Source of the DNA: Euryodendron excelsum | Taxonomy: Eukaryota; Streptophyta; Magnoliopsida; Ericales; Pentaphylacaceae | NCBI GenBank assembly: GCA_033060915.1 | Contig: CM065394.1 | Span: 23,886,001 to 23,950,000, forward strand | DNA length: 64,000 nt | Direction of reading: 5' to 3' | Shown: in pieces, positions 46,986-58,379 of the stretch | Position numbering within the stretch: position 1 is the stretch's first letter | Layout: each line of letters begins with the position of its first letter | Position numbers and translations under genes: made by a program | The notes under the pieces: generated by a model | Told to the model about the DNA's origin: nothing | The model's database searches: none | The model's input: the letters and a program-made list of their open reading frames with translations, nothing else

Positions 46986-47842
46986 CTGGTAATTGCCTTG
47001 ACTTTGCTCCCTTTTTAATTTTCGGCAGTCCTTCTTTATGTGACCTTCAATGCCATAATGATAACAAGTAAACTTGTCATGTCCGTCATTAGACCTGCTA
47101 GGATCCTGTGACCTTCCTCTGCTTCTACTTCTGCCTCTATCTCTTCTTCTACCTCAGCCTCTACCTCAGCCTCTTCCTCGGCCTCTATTATCTTCCTGAG
47201 GCCTCCCCTGCTTTCTACAGTGAGGGCATATGATTACTCCATGCCAGCTTCCTTCCGTCTGGCTTCTTCATTGAATAAGGCATCCTTGACCATCGCCATG
47301 GTGAGTTTGTCATTTGGAGCTGAGTTGTTGAGGGACACCACCAACGTCTCCCAATTATCTGGTAGAGAACTAAGATGCAAGAAGGCTTGCCCTTCATCGT
47401 CTCATGGCAGTTCCATGGCTACAAGCTGGTTCACATAGTTCTAGAACTGACTCGTGTACTCAGCAATTGACGTACCACTCTTTAACTTTCAATTGACAAA
47501 AAGCTTCATCAAGAGAGCTTTATTTCGAGCAGTTTTGGCTTGAAATAGATTTTCTAGCTTCGTCCAGAGAGTATATGCATCTGTCTCCTAAGCAACATGG
47601 TGGAATACACTATGGTCGATCCATTGTCTGATCAGACCGATAGTTTTCTTGTTCTTTCTTCTCCACTCGGCTTCCGTTGTGTTCGTCGATTTCACCCCCA
47701 CTTCATCCAAGGGATCAAATGAATCCCGGCAGTTCAAATAGTCCTCCATTCGAGGTCGCCAAATGGCGTAGTTCAAAGAAGTGAGCATAATCATAGCTCC
47801 TGAGGTTAATGTTGATGGTTTCTCCATAAATTTACTCTTCAA
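46986..47842 (-). pseudogene. Copia gag remnant with zinc knuckle
   Basis: The minus-strand frame starts at 47842 (MKSKFMEKPSTLTSG) and gives the N-terminal copia gag pattern (LNYAIWRPRMEDYLN). A TAG ends it at 47588. Downstream pieces in the same direction resemble the gag core (ETDAYTLWTKLENLFQAKTA, LSSLPDNWETLVVSLNN). The zinc knuckle at about 47070 reads CYHYGIEGHIKKDC; the second Cys of C-x2-C-x4-H-x4-C is Tyr. Several stops make it inactive. Gag forms the virus-like particle in active relatives. Confidence 0.88.
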
Positions 47843-48386
47843 TTGACTTGTACAATACTGTAGAAGTAGAATTTACTAAAACAGAGTGCACGGTTGAGTC
47901 CAAAACGGTGAAAAACTCAAGAAGGGCTTAACTAAAAATTTTAGTTTGTTCAAGGGTCAAACTATAATTTTCAAAAGTTCTGGGGCCGAACTATAATTTT
48001 TAGAAACTTCTGGAGCCAAACTATAATTTTTAAAATTTTGATAACGTGGTAGCTGACTGTGCGATGACGTGGCGGTTGACTGGGCAATGATGTGGCGGCT
48101 AACTGGACTGGTGACGTGGCAGTTGATTTGGTCAACGATGACGTCAGCGATGATGTCAGATCGTCTTTTCCAGCGTCGGTGACGTTGCCGGCATTGACTC
48201 GCTAGAACAAAACTTTGACTGGCTCGTACGGACTTGTTTTAGCTTCGTTTTCAATGTGGTTTGTACCGTTAAACTCGTATCGATGATACGAACACAGTGG
48301 TGTGATCGAGATATGATTTTGGCAACATTGATTCTTGAGCAGCGAGCAAAAAATAGCAAAAATATTATTCCGGCGACTTTAACCTC

Positions 48387-48398
48387 GCTCTGATACCA
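48387..48398 (-). other. Primer-binding site of the copia element
   Basis: The minus strand reads TGGTATCAGAGC two bases after the LTR end. This is complementary to the 3' end of initiator methionine tRNA, the usual copia primer, and it fixes the element's direction. Confidence 0.93.
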
Positions 48399-48400
48399 CT

Positions 48401-48777
48401 TGTTAGTCCAGAAATTGAATACACACTCACACACCAATAAATTAGAGAAAGAATTTCATTATATAGAGAAAAAAAAAATAGTGGAGGAGGCGGAGGTTTG
48501 GCTCTCTCTCTCTCTCGACTCAACTTAACTCTTCACAAAAAAAAACTCTCTTGCTCCATCTTGCTCTTGCTTAAGCTAGTTTAATAATCTCCCTCACCTT
48601 AACCCTCTATTTATAGGGGAGGGGAAGCACCAATTGTCAAGGTTGGCAGCCACCAACCTTGACAAATGGTGGTCGGTGATGACGCGTGGGCGGCTATGTT
48701 TCTCGAAGGTCTGGCGGCTGAAAGGTTTAGTCAACTTTTGTAGGTGGTTGGCTAATGATTTGGGTATGAACCCAGCA
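48401..48777 (-). repeat. Right (5') LTR of the copia element
   Basis: A 377-bp LTR, plus-strand TGTTAGTCCAG to AACCCAGCA. It carries the minus-strand TATA box CTATAAATAGAGGG near 48604-48618, the site of transcription initiation in active relatives. Confidence 0.92.
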
Positions 48778-50811
48778 AAAACTCCCCATCACTATCATCT
48801 CATCATAACCTTCCATCTCACAAAGCCATCCCTTCTCCTTCTCTTGCCACTATCTCTAGCATCCATAACTCCACCTCTATTGCCACCCATTGTAAATAGA
48901 TTCTCTTAGGAGTTAGGCCACCGATTGTTGCTATCATCAATACCACCTTATCCCTTTTTTTTCCTCCTTTTATATCTCTATCTACACTGAAATAACCCCC
49001 AAATCTCTTGTCCACTCTCCATTCTTCCTCTTCTTCCCATGTCCCTCCTCTGCCCACCCTTCACCTTGCCAACATAGCTACCCCACTAAACCCTTTTGTG
49101 TTGTTGCTCCTCCATCCCTTTTTTTTCATGGCCATCAATTCTTCATTATGCTAGTCAAATTTAGAGCCAATTTTTTATTATAATATTAGAGAATGAGAAC
49201 CATCAAAGATATACATACATATATATTTGTATGTTTACATATGATGAATGATACAAAAGTGATTATACGTGAAATGATAATGCACATCTATGTTGGTGGT
49301 TGTTTTGGAAATTGGTTCATTATATATTGGAGATTAACAACTAGTATTGGTGGTTGTCTGAGAGTTGTGGTGGTATGATGGGTTTTTGCTATGGGTGTTA
49401 GGGACAGGGGTGAGGGTTGTGGTGTTGAGATGGTGACGGCGTTATAAGGCGTGATGTGATATATTTTGACCATTGGTGGGTAGGGAAAAGGAGGAGTTTG
49501 TGGTGACATCGGTATTAATGAGGTAAAACAATTATTGAGTTTCTCCAAACCATTACTTATGAAACATTGTAACTTCCACATAGGAAATTTTAGTGCTTTA
49601 TGCCCTACACTTTAAATTTTATAGCAAACGTAAAGAGAGAGAGAGAGAGAGTAAACAGAACAACAGAAAGAAAGAAGGGGCCAAATGATGAAGGTTATAG
49701 ATAGAAGAAAATGAAGGGTGGTTTGGTAATGTGGGTTGGTAGTGGGGGTGCAGGTGAGATTGGGAAACTGGATTGTTGTGACCACTAGGGATGTATAGTG
49801 AAAAAGTGATTTTTTTTTTGTGTATCTATGCTAGTTAGTAAATACTCGTACTATTCATGTAAAATATTTATACATACGAATAAATTAAAAAAACTTATAT
49901 TTTCCGTCCAGATTTAAAACCTAATGAAAAATACTCATTTTTTTTAGTTAGGACGTTTAGTATACGGAGTAAACGTTTTACGTATTATACTTTTGAAAAT
50001 AACTCGGTTAAAAATTAAATATAATCTAATATAATTTTTGGATATTACTAATACGATACTTAATTAATCATTATGATAGTACAATTATTGACCATTAAAT
50101 TCATTCAATTTTATCAGTTATAGGAAAAGATTGTATAACTCATGATTTGTGTATATTTACAACTATCATGTTATATATATTTATGATATTTTTTTAATAC
50201 TATATTTAAATTATTAAACATACTTTTTTTATAACTTTTTATTAATACTTAAAATTTTAAATTGATAAATTAACCCATTTTTCTATAAAGTATTGAAGTA
50301 AGAAAATAAAATTTATTTGCCTACCACTTTAATTTAGTTATTCGTTAATAATATGTTTTAAAATTTTGATTTATATGTGTGAGACCCTACTCTCATAATT
50401 TCATAAGTAACTAATTATATTTATTGTATGATTAATTGGTATGTAAAATTATATGGGTGCTTGTGTGTGTAACATGCGACAATTAGTGAGATAGATGATG
50501 AGTTAAGTGGTGAGTCATTAGTGAGTATATGCATGGATCACTTAAGGATGTCAGATACACTCTTATATCTATTTTGACTTGCTAGTCACAAGAGAAGTCA
50601 AGAGAGAAGTGCTGGGGACTGCGAAATTTTTTACGACCCGGCTATAGTGCATACGCAAAATACCAAAGAATTGATTTGATTAGCAGAGACTAATCTACGT
50701 GATTAGAATCATACCTTCGAGATCTCTCTAGTTTGATCCCGAATAGCAAGCAACAACGACAAGTACGAATCAATTGCTCGAACTCAACCTTCAGACTTCT
50801 GTTGTATCCCT
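48778..50811. other. Intergenic DNA between the copia and gypsy-type elements
   Basis: No gene is recognised. A GA microsatellite lies at 49633-49652. The part 48780-49180 is pyrimidine-rich. The segment 50590-50811 is richer in G+C and may be a remnant of another element, but without visible termini. Confidence 0.55.
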
Positions 50812-52085
50812 TGTCGCGCTCCAATTTTTGAGTGTCCAAAGTCCTTTCAGCTCGAAAACCCTAAAGCACGGAACTCTGTCACTATAACTCATTCTCTTAG
50901 AAGGACAAGTGCGACTAAGTTCAAAAATTGATTTGACTAAGGGCTATTCAGAAAAATAAAAGTCGCCATCTAACTTGATTAAGGTGAGTTAGGGCACTTA
51001 AAACTAAGTGTTAGTTCGAAGGTTAAACTTAAGATTTTTTTTTTTTTGGAAAAGGTTTTGAAAACTCCCTTAAGAGAGGGTTTTTAAGAAAATAGGTTGT
51101 TTAGTAACCTTTGAAAAAATTTAAGCCCTTTTGGAAAATAACTCCATTTTGGTCATTTGAAAACAGAAATCTATGATTCGGGGGTTGGTTATGTGTAGAG
51201 AAGATATCCTAAGATCGTTACCCTTCCCCGCCCTTTCAGTACCTATATGTCTAATCACCCTTTGTTCACTCACTAGAATAACCAATTACCATTGTCTACT
51301 TAATAACCACTTTAGAATTTTGAAAATGGGGTTTCGTCATCACTTTTCGGATGGATGATGCATGATGCAAGTTTTTTTAAAAAAGTTTGAAAATAATGGG
51401 GGTTTTGAAAGATTTTGGAATAGAAACTTTAAATTGATGAAAATTTTTGAAATAGGGATTGGAGTTGAAATAAAAGTTATGACTGCACCATTTTAGGTTG
51501 CCTACGTATCTCATTTGGCAAGAATCAGGTCATTCGTAGTTCGGGCAAGAACCCGGTGAAAAATAAGTACGTTAGGGCCTTTGGAAGATTTGAAGACACT
51601 TTGGGGTCTTTGGAAAAGTTTAAGACACTTTGAGGTATTTGGAAGTTGAAGACTCTTTGAGGTCTTTGAAAAAGTTTAAGACACTTTGTGGTCTTGGAAA
51701 TTTTGACTTGAAATTGGATGGTAGAGTATTTTGAAAATGTTTTTGGATCAACCTAAGGGAGTTTTGGAAAAAGATGCTTTGGCATGACTCAAGAGAACTT
51801 GAAAGTGTTTTTGAAGTTTTCTTTTGAAAACCTTGAAGGCATGTTTTGATGAATTAGTTTTTGAAAGCAGTTTTTGGAAATGGTTAAGGGTTTGCAATCC
51901 TAATATGGACAACCTTAGAGATTGTTCATGATTTATCACTTATCCTTAGAATCCCTAACCATGAGGGAGTTAGGGACATCTTAGGTTTGTGACCTTTTGA
52001 AAGTATTTTTGGAAATGTCTTGAAGATGGAGTGTAAGGACATTTGAAGAGTTTATGGAGTTGATTTTTTGAAATCATGAGAGTAC
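50812..52085 (-). repeat. Truncated 3' LTR (R-U5 part) of the gypsy-type element
   Basis: Closely matches 59951-61247 and, inverted, the last part of the solo LTR. It begins at the plus-strand TGTCGCGCTCC and keeps the ACTTTGAGGTCTTTGG short-repeat block (51590-51690). Similarity ends abruptly after TTTTTTGAAATCATGAGAGTA. The first 3 kb of the LTR, including the promoter, is missing. Confidence 0.88.
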
Positions 52086-52680
52086 GCTTTTTAAGGCAAA
52101 AGCTTGAAAACCCGATATTTTGAAAGTTAAGCTTTTTGAGGCGAAAGCTAGAAAATTTGAAATTTTGAAAGTTAAGCTTTTTAAGGCGAAACTAAAAAAC
52201 CCCGACTTTTAAAAATTGAGCTTTTTGAGGCGAAAGCTAGAAAACCCGAAATTTTAAAAGTTAAGCTTTTTGATGCGAAAGGCGAAAGCTAGAAAACCTA
52301 AAATTTTTGGAAAGCGGAGCTTTTGAAGGAGAAAGCTCGAGAAACCTAAAAAGATGTTTTGAAAATGGACATTTTGAAGGAGAAAGTTTGGAAAACCCAA
52401 AAATCTTAGAAAGCTAGGCTTTTTGAGGTGACAGCCTAAAAACCCGAAATTCTTTTGAAAAACGGAGCTTTTGAAGGAAAAAGCTCGAGAAACACGATAA
52501 AATTTTTTTCGAGATTGAACTTTTTCAAGGAAAAAGTTTTTGGAAAACCCGAGAAATGATTTGAAGTCAAACTTTTTAAAGGAAAAAGTTAAAAAACCTA
52601 GAGGGTCCTTTTGAAATCAAATTTTTTGAAGGAAAAAGTTAGAAAACCTAGAAAGGTGAAAACGATTTGAAGGGAATTCA
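52085..52680. repeat. Tandem array A: about 12 units of roughly 48 bp
   Basis: Degenerate units of AAGCTTTTTGAGGCGAAAGC, then TAGAAAACCCGAAATTTTGAAAGTT. The array starts exactly where LTR similarity stops, so the array edge coincides with the LTR truncation point. Confidence 0.85.
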
Positions 52681-52747
52681 TTTGAACTCGAAATTCAGAA
52701 ACTACTATATTCTTTTTTTTTTTAATTTTTATGAAGGTTAGAAACTT

Positions 52748-52935
52748 GTGTTAACTCGAAACTTGGGAACTCTCGAAGACAAAATATATAGAAAATTCAT
52801 TTTGACTCAAAACTTGAACTTTTGAAAACAAAATGTGTAGAGAATTCATTTTGACTAGAAATTTGAACTATTGAAGACAAAATGTTTAGGAAATTCATCT
52901 TGACTTGAAGCTTGAACCTTTGAAAGTTTTTAAAC
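52748..52935. repeat. Tandem array B: three units of about 61 bp
   Basis: Units share GAACTTTTGAAGACAAAATGT, then TAGAAAATTCATTTTGACT. They lie between arrays A and C. Confidence 0.75.
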
Positions 52936-53569
52936 TTGATGGTATTTTTGAAAGACAGCAGGACTTTTCTTCTTTGAAATTGAGTTGAAATTTGAAACTT
53001 TTAGCCAAAAAAAAAAAAATTGGATATGAAATTGATTTTGACTTTCAAAAGTAAGCAAGAGCTTTGATCTTTTAAGTTTGAAACTTTTTGTGGAAATAGT
53101 TTTGAAAGTTTCTGACATTGACTTTGAAATTTGAAAGTTTTTGTAGACGAAACATTGCAAGTTTTTAGATATTTGAAAACTGAATTTTTGGATTTGAAAG
53201 AAAGTAAGGGCTTTTGTTTTTTTTAAAAATTGATTTTGAGACAATTCGGTTAGAATTATACCTAGGCTTTACCTCGAAGATTTGGAGATGGTTAAGCCTG
53301 TGGAATAATTAGAGATTGTTCCGTGCTTGTAATTCTTATGTCTCGGAGCTTGAAAGGGGGGCATTTGTGCCCTCCTGGATTGAGATTTCTTGAGATTGGA
53401 ATAGTCGGTGTTTGCTTGACTGTCGAGTTTTACTTTTGTGGGCAAAATAGGATTTTTGCTGACATAGCTTCTGAGCGATAGTTCAAGGTTGATATCCTGA
53501 AACTAAGTCTTCTTGAACAGACGCTCCGTCTAGCGGAATGCTGCTTCTTTGGGAGGTTCAAGGTTGATA

Positions 53570-54478
53570 TCTGCTTTTAAAGAGGAAAGCTCGAAAACAT
53601 AATCTACTTTTTCGGAGGAAGCTCTAAAACCTAATCTGCTTTTTTGGAGGAAGCTTGAAAACCTAATTTGCTAATTTCGGAGGAAGCTTGGAAACCCAAT
53701 CTGCTTTTTCGGAGGAAGCTCTAAAACCCAATATGTTTTTTCAGAGGAAGCTCGAAACCCTCTCTACGTTTTTGGAGGAAGCTCGGAAACCCCGTCTGCT
53801 TTTTTGGGGGAAGCTCTGAAACCCAATCTGCTTTTTCGGAGGAAGCTCGAAAATCCAATCTACTTTTTCGGGGGAAGCTTGAAACCCAATTTGCTTTTTT
53901 GGAGGAAACTCTAAAACCCAATTTACTTTTTCGGAGGAAGCTTGAAACCTTATCTTCTTTTTTGGAGGAAGCTCGAAAACCCCATCTGCTTTTTCGGGGA
54001 AAGCTCTGAAACCCAATCTGCTTTTTTGGAGGAAGCTCAAAAACCCAATCTGCTTTTTTTGGGGGAAGCTCTGAAACTCAATTTGCTTTTTTGGAGAAAG
54101 TTCTGAAACCCAATCTGCTTTTTTTCGGAGGAAGCTCAGAAACCCAATTTGTTTTTTTGGAGAAAGCTCTGAAACCCAATCTGCTTTTTTGGAGGAAGCT
54201 CGAAAATCCAATCTACGTTTTTGGGGGAAGCTTGAAACCCAATCTGCTTTTTTTTGGAGGAAGCTCGGAAACCCAATTTGCTTTTTAAGGGGAAGCTTAA
54301 AACCTTAATCTGCTTTTTCGGGGGAAGTTCTGAAACCCAATCTGCTTTTTCGGAGGAAGCTCTGAAACCCAATCTGCTTTTTCGGGGAAAGCTCTGAAAC
54401 CCAATCTACTTTTTCAGGAGAAGCTCCGAAACCCAATCTGCTTTTTCAGAGGAAGCTCGAAAACCCAATCTTCGTTGA
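53570..54478. repeat. Tandem array C: about 28 units of 31-34 bp
   Basis: The consensus unit is GAAACCCAATCTGCTTTTTC followed by GGAGGAAGCTCT. Unit lengths vary by one to three bases through changes in a T run and a G run. On the minus strand long stretches stay open, giving an alternating (K)KADWVSEL and PPKKQIGFQ peptide, because 33-bp units preserve frame. There is no start or domain context to call it a gene. Confidence 0.92.
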
Positions 54479-55039
54479 TATAAGGGATCTGCTTGTAGTT
54501 CTTTTGTCTTGAATGTTGGAGAAGATGACATTGGCTGCTTCTTGGATTGAGATTTTTGGTGAGTAATGATCCTTTGATGTGTTAATTGTTGACTTTTGCC
54601 TCTGACTGGCATGACAGAATTCTGGGTGAGGTGCCTCCTAGGATTCTTGAATTTGGTTTTGAAGAGGGTGAGGCCTCCTTTTGAAAGGTTTGAGGTATTT
54701 AGAAGGTTGGACATCTACAGGTCAGTTTTTCTTGAATGGATCAGCTGGTTTGTAATTAAATGGGAGGTGTATGGTGCGGTATTGTCTCAGTTTTCATGGT
54801 TTGAAAAAAGTTAATCAAAGTTGGTCGATAGGTTAAGCATGGGACATTGCCCTTGTCTTTATGATTTGAGAAGGTTTCAAGTTTGATTGGAGGGATGGAA
54901 CGTTGCTCCCTGTTGGATCAGGCTATTTCGAGGTTGATTGGGAGGTCGAGGGTGGGACGTTGCCCCAGTCTTCATTGTTTGAAAAATGTGGATTAAGCTG
55001 TTAAAAGTTTTCATAAGAAGTTAGAACAATGTATTTATA

Positions 55040-55450
55040 CTCATGGATGGATGTAAATGAATGCACGGACTTATGCATAAATGGAATTAAATGCATGTCA
55101 TGCTTTTGATGAATACACAAGATTATATAGGAATGAACTTGACTGTATGTCATACTTTTTGATGAATGTACATACAAAAATAGAATTAAATGCATGTCAT
55201 ACTTTTGATGAATGCATAAAGATGGATTTTGAATGCATGTCATACTTTTTGATGAATGCACATACATGAATGAAATTGAATCCACATCATACTTTTTAAC
55301 GAATGCACAGAGATAGATTTTGAATGCATGTCATACTTTTTGATGAATGCACGTAAATGAAATTGAATACATATCATACTTTTTTATGAATGCACAAATT
55401 TGTACAGGAATGAAATTGAATGTATGTCATGCTTTTTGATGAATGCATAT
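55040..55450. repeat. Tandem array D: about six units of roughly 61 bp
   Basis: Units share GAATGCATGTCATACTTTTT, GATGAATGCACATAC and ATGAAATTGAA. Copies differ by small indels. Confidence 0.88.
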
Positions 55451-57059
55451 ATAGATGGACATGGACGTATGTCTTGAGGGTTGCCCCACGGTGCATATTC
55501 AGTTATAAGCATTATATCTTAACATCGGGTAGTCTTTTGAACTTCTGTTCTTCTCTTAGGATTTCTCTTTCAGGTTCTACCTTTTTCTTGCCAGGAAGTG
55601 ATAGCATTCACATCACTTTCAGAGATTTAACCTATTGACTCATTCTCTCCCTCTCTTCTGATGAAAAGGAAAACTCCTCCAGGTGGAGCTCTTGAGTGAT
55701 GACCGATATTGCTCTTTGGTAAAGCAACAGATAGCTTCTGTCCTTAGTTCAGGAAGACTTTGAAAGCTATTAAAAGCACAGGAAAGCCCAATTTTTTTTT
55801 TTTTTTTTTTTTGTGGAACCATTAAACTTTTCAAAGTATGAGAGCCCTATAAAGATATGATCAATCAATGTAGAGCAAATATAGATTTATGAATATCAAG
55901 ATGCAGCTTAACTTGGAAAGATTAACATCAAATATGCACAAAATCACACGAAACATGTACAATTAGTCGTGAGATGATTAAGACCATATCAGTGATAATG
56001 TATCGGTGTAGGTGTGAACTTCACAGAAACTAATGAGAATATAGACCCTGGGCATGATCTAGGATGGTATAATAGCTCACGGGTTATCACACCTAGAAGT
56101 CAAACCTGTTTCATCCCGTGCTCTTTTTTTCTCTTTTTTTTTTTGTTTTTTTTTTTGGTGGAAGTCCAACTCTATCTCTCCAATGATGGAAATACAGAAA
56201 TGTAAAGTATGACGGCTTTCAAACACATGAGCAAGTAGCCTTCTCCTCTTATCACATAACAATGGTAGCTGCACTCAAACTCACTGGTAGCCCTTTTCAT
56301 AAGTGATGAGAGAAGAAATCGACAAAAGATCAATCTAGGTGTGAGACAATCTGCAAGTATTTAACCTATTTAAAATAGATCATAAAGGCGGATTCCATAT
56401 TGTAAGAAGTCTCGAGAAGTGTGCGTTAAGTTGAACATGAATCACCAATATGGTAAAGATCATCAAAATCATTGACTCCTATTTATGCAAGTGACCATGC
56501 ACACAAGATTCAACCTTAAACAAGCATGCACATCAATCTGTTCATAATTGAATATTTGCCCCAGTGATTGTTCACGTGTAAACACTATCAAAAAAATCTT
56601 TTTGGTTTTTCTAATTTTTCTTTCAAAGATTCAATTAACTCGAGCTTGCCTATGTGCGCTAATCTTCCTTTTGAAGGTGTAACTACTTATTGGTTTGCCA
56701 GGATGTCCTTTGGGAGTCACTCTTTAGATTTTAACGATATGGATCTTTATCTCTTACCTCTCTCTATTTCCCTTTTCTCTTCCTATTTCTCTCTCCCCTC
56801 TTTTGGAGTTAAAGATTTTCTCTTACTAAAGGTGGTGCTTATGCTATCCCATCCTACAAGTCAGGGTAAACATTTCGAGGAGAATTCCTAAAGGAAAACA
56901 TCATTCATGGAAGGCGATGAAACAATTGATATAAACATGAAAATTTTAACCCTTTTTCATTATATGATTGTTGTTTACATGCTCAGTTCTGAATTTAAAA
57001 CATAAATAATAAAAGGTGGGGTCCAAAATACATCCCTCTTTTTTGGAAAACAAACCCCT
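55451..57059. other. Non-coding interior of the gypsy-type element
   Basis: No recognised domain on either strand. Poly(T) runs lie at 55791-55812 and 56126-56156. Part of it may be foreign sequence inserted into the element, but no termini are visible. Confidence 0.5.
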
Positions 57060-58379
57060 TCAAACAGGTTTAGGGACCATGCCAGCTTCTTCCGTACTCG
57101 GTGTGTTGGTTGCCTCATTTGGCTGTGGAGGGCAGAGCAAAATTTCATTCACGGCATTGTAGGTGTGGCTGATTGTCATGTTCTTGTGGGTTTCTTCTTT
57201 CTCCTCGTTCTTGTCGACTTTAGACACCATGCTTGGGCTACCCCCTAGGGCTGGTAGTTTCTCAGAGTTTACACCTCCTTTTGGGTTCTGGTTAAGGGTG
57301 TGATCTTGCGATGAGCTAGTGAAGATAATAAGGATTGGTTCTAATTTTTGAATTTCAAGAACTCCTGTGTCTATTAGCTCTTGGATTTTGTGCTTCAGAT
57401 GGCGACAGTTTTTCGTGCTATGCCCCTGTCCCCCCGAATGGTACTTACAATTGAGTGTTAGGTCAAAGAAGGGTGGCAAGGGATTGGGCAATGGTCGAGC
57501 TGGTAATGGGCGCAAGTATCCTGCTTTCAGAAGATCATAGTAAGCAATTGTTTCGGTGCAAGCTAATGGGGTAAAAGGCCGGCTCCACCCTTTTGCTCTT
57601 TTGGATTTGGCGTGTGGCCGAGCGCAAACTAACTCAAAGTGGGTGATACAAGTGCTACACGGGTTATCGGTTTCGGGGATAGTGGGCCAAATTTCATTGC
57701 ACTGGTTTTTTCAAGGTCCTTGGCTTGGGGGTCATTGAGGCTCTGGATTTTGCGCTTTAGTCTGTGGTTGCCATCGATATTATGACCTTGGGAATGAATT
57801 TCAAAATGCAAGTTTGGGGCACCTAAATCAGGGATCAAATCTAGAACAGGCTTTGGAATCAGGCGCCCGAATTTGCCAAGTTGGTGGTAAGCTGCACTTG
57901 AAGCGCATCCTAGTTGAGTGGAGTGCTGATCTTTTACAATTCTTTTCTCTGGGAAATGGTACACTCTTTTTTAGCTGGGGTTTAACTTTTGCTGAGTTCT
58001 TGGGCAGAGTCATGCGGATTAGGTAAAGCGGCAAATTGTGGCTGGTTGACATCATCCAGAGGGGAGGATGACTCTGGGAGGATGACTCATTTTGTCCCTT
58101 GAAGTTAATTATGCTTGTGTGGGGTAGTAGCAATGAAACAGTGGTTTCCAGCCCTGTCATTTTCTCTTTGAGTCCTGCCAATTCTTCCAATATTCGGGCT
58201 TGCCCCTGCCTAAGTGGGCGGTTGGGCGGTACTGAAGCTGAGCGCACCGTTGGAGTGGGCCCTTTGAATGCCATTGCCTGCACTAGCTTGAATATTTCAT
58301 CTATTTTTCTTTTGATCTCATTTATGTCCTCACGAGTGACAAGGTTATTGGTTATAGAAGCATTCTGTTCTATTGCCAT
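57060..58379 (-). pseudogene. Gag remnant of the gypsy-type element
   Basis: From the ATG at 58379 the minus strand encodes about 100 residues with heptad-like charge spacing (REDINEIKRKIDEIFKLVQ ... ILEELAGLKEKMTGLETTV), a likely coiled coil. Then the frame shifts. A second frame (57964-57629) ends in HFEIHSQGHNIDGNHRLK. A third (57550-57060) has YYDLLKAGYLRPLPARP, then CKYHSGGQGHSTKNCRHLK followed by KIQELIDTGVL. This is the C-x2-H-x4-H-x4-C zinc-binding style of Tat-type gag. The second frame's motif is a degenerate relative of the third, suggesting a duplicated zinc-finger region. The central capsid domain is missing. Non-functional. Confidence 0.82.

Larger units (their letters stand above)
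43371..48777 (-). mobile_element. Ty1/copia retrotransposon with an internal inversion
   Basis: Two LTRs in the same orientation (43371-43731 and 48401-48777) flank a complete but rearranged interior. The LTR TATA box (CTATAAATAGAGGG on the minus strand) and the PBS (TGGTATCAGAGC, 48398-48387) show the element reads right to left. gag, protease and integrase lie on the minus strand (47842-45581), as expected. Reverse transcriptase, RNase H, the polypurine tract and the first 10 bp of the 3' LTR lie on the plus strand (about 43732-45580), so this half has been inverted. The coding halves contain stops and altered catalytic residues. No matching 5-bp flanking duplication was found. Tnt1-like in organisation. 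Confidence 0.92.

Noticed and set aside
48634..49057. Frames overlapping the copia LTR and the pyrimidine-rich flank
   Set aside because: They arise from LTR and low-complexity sequence and have no domain.
56568..56891. A 107-codon plus-strand frame in the gypsy-type element
   Set aside because: Antisense to the element, no recognised domain and low-complexity content.
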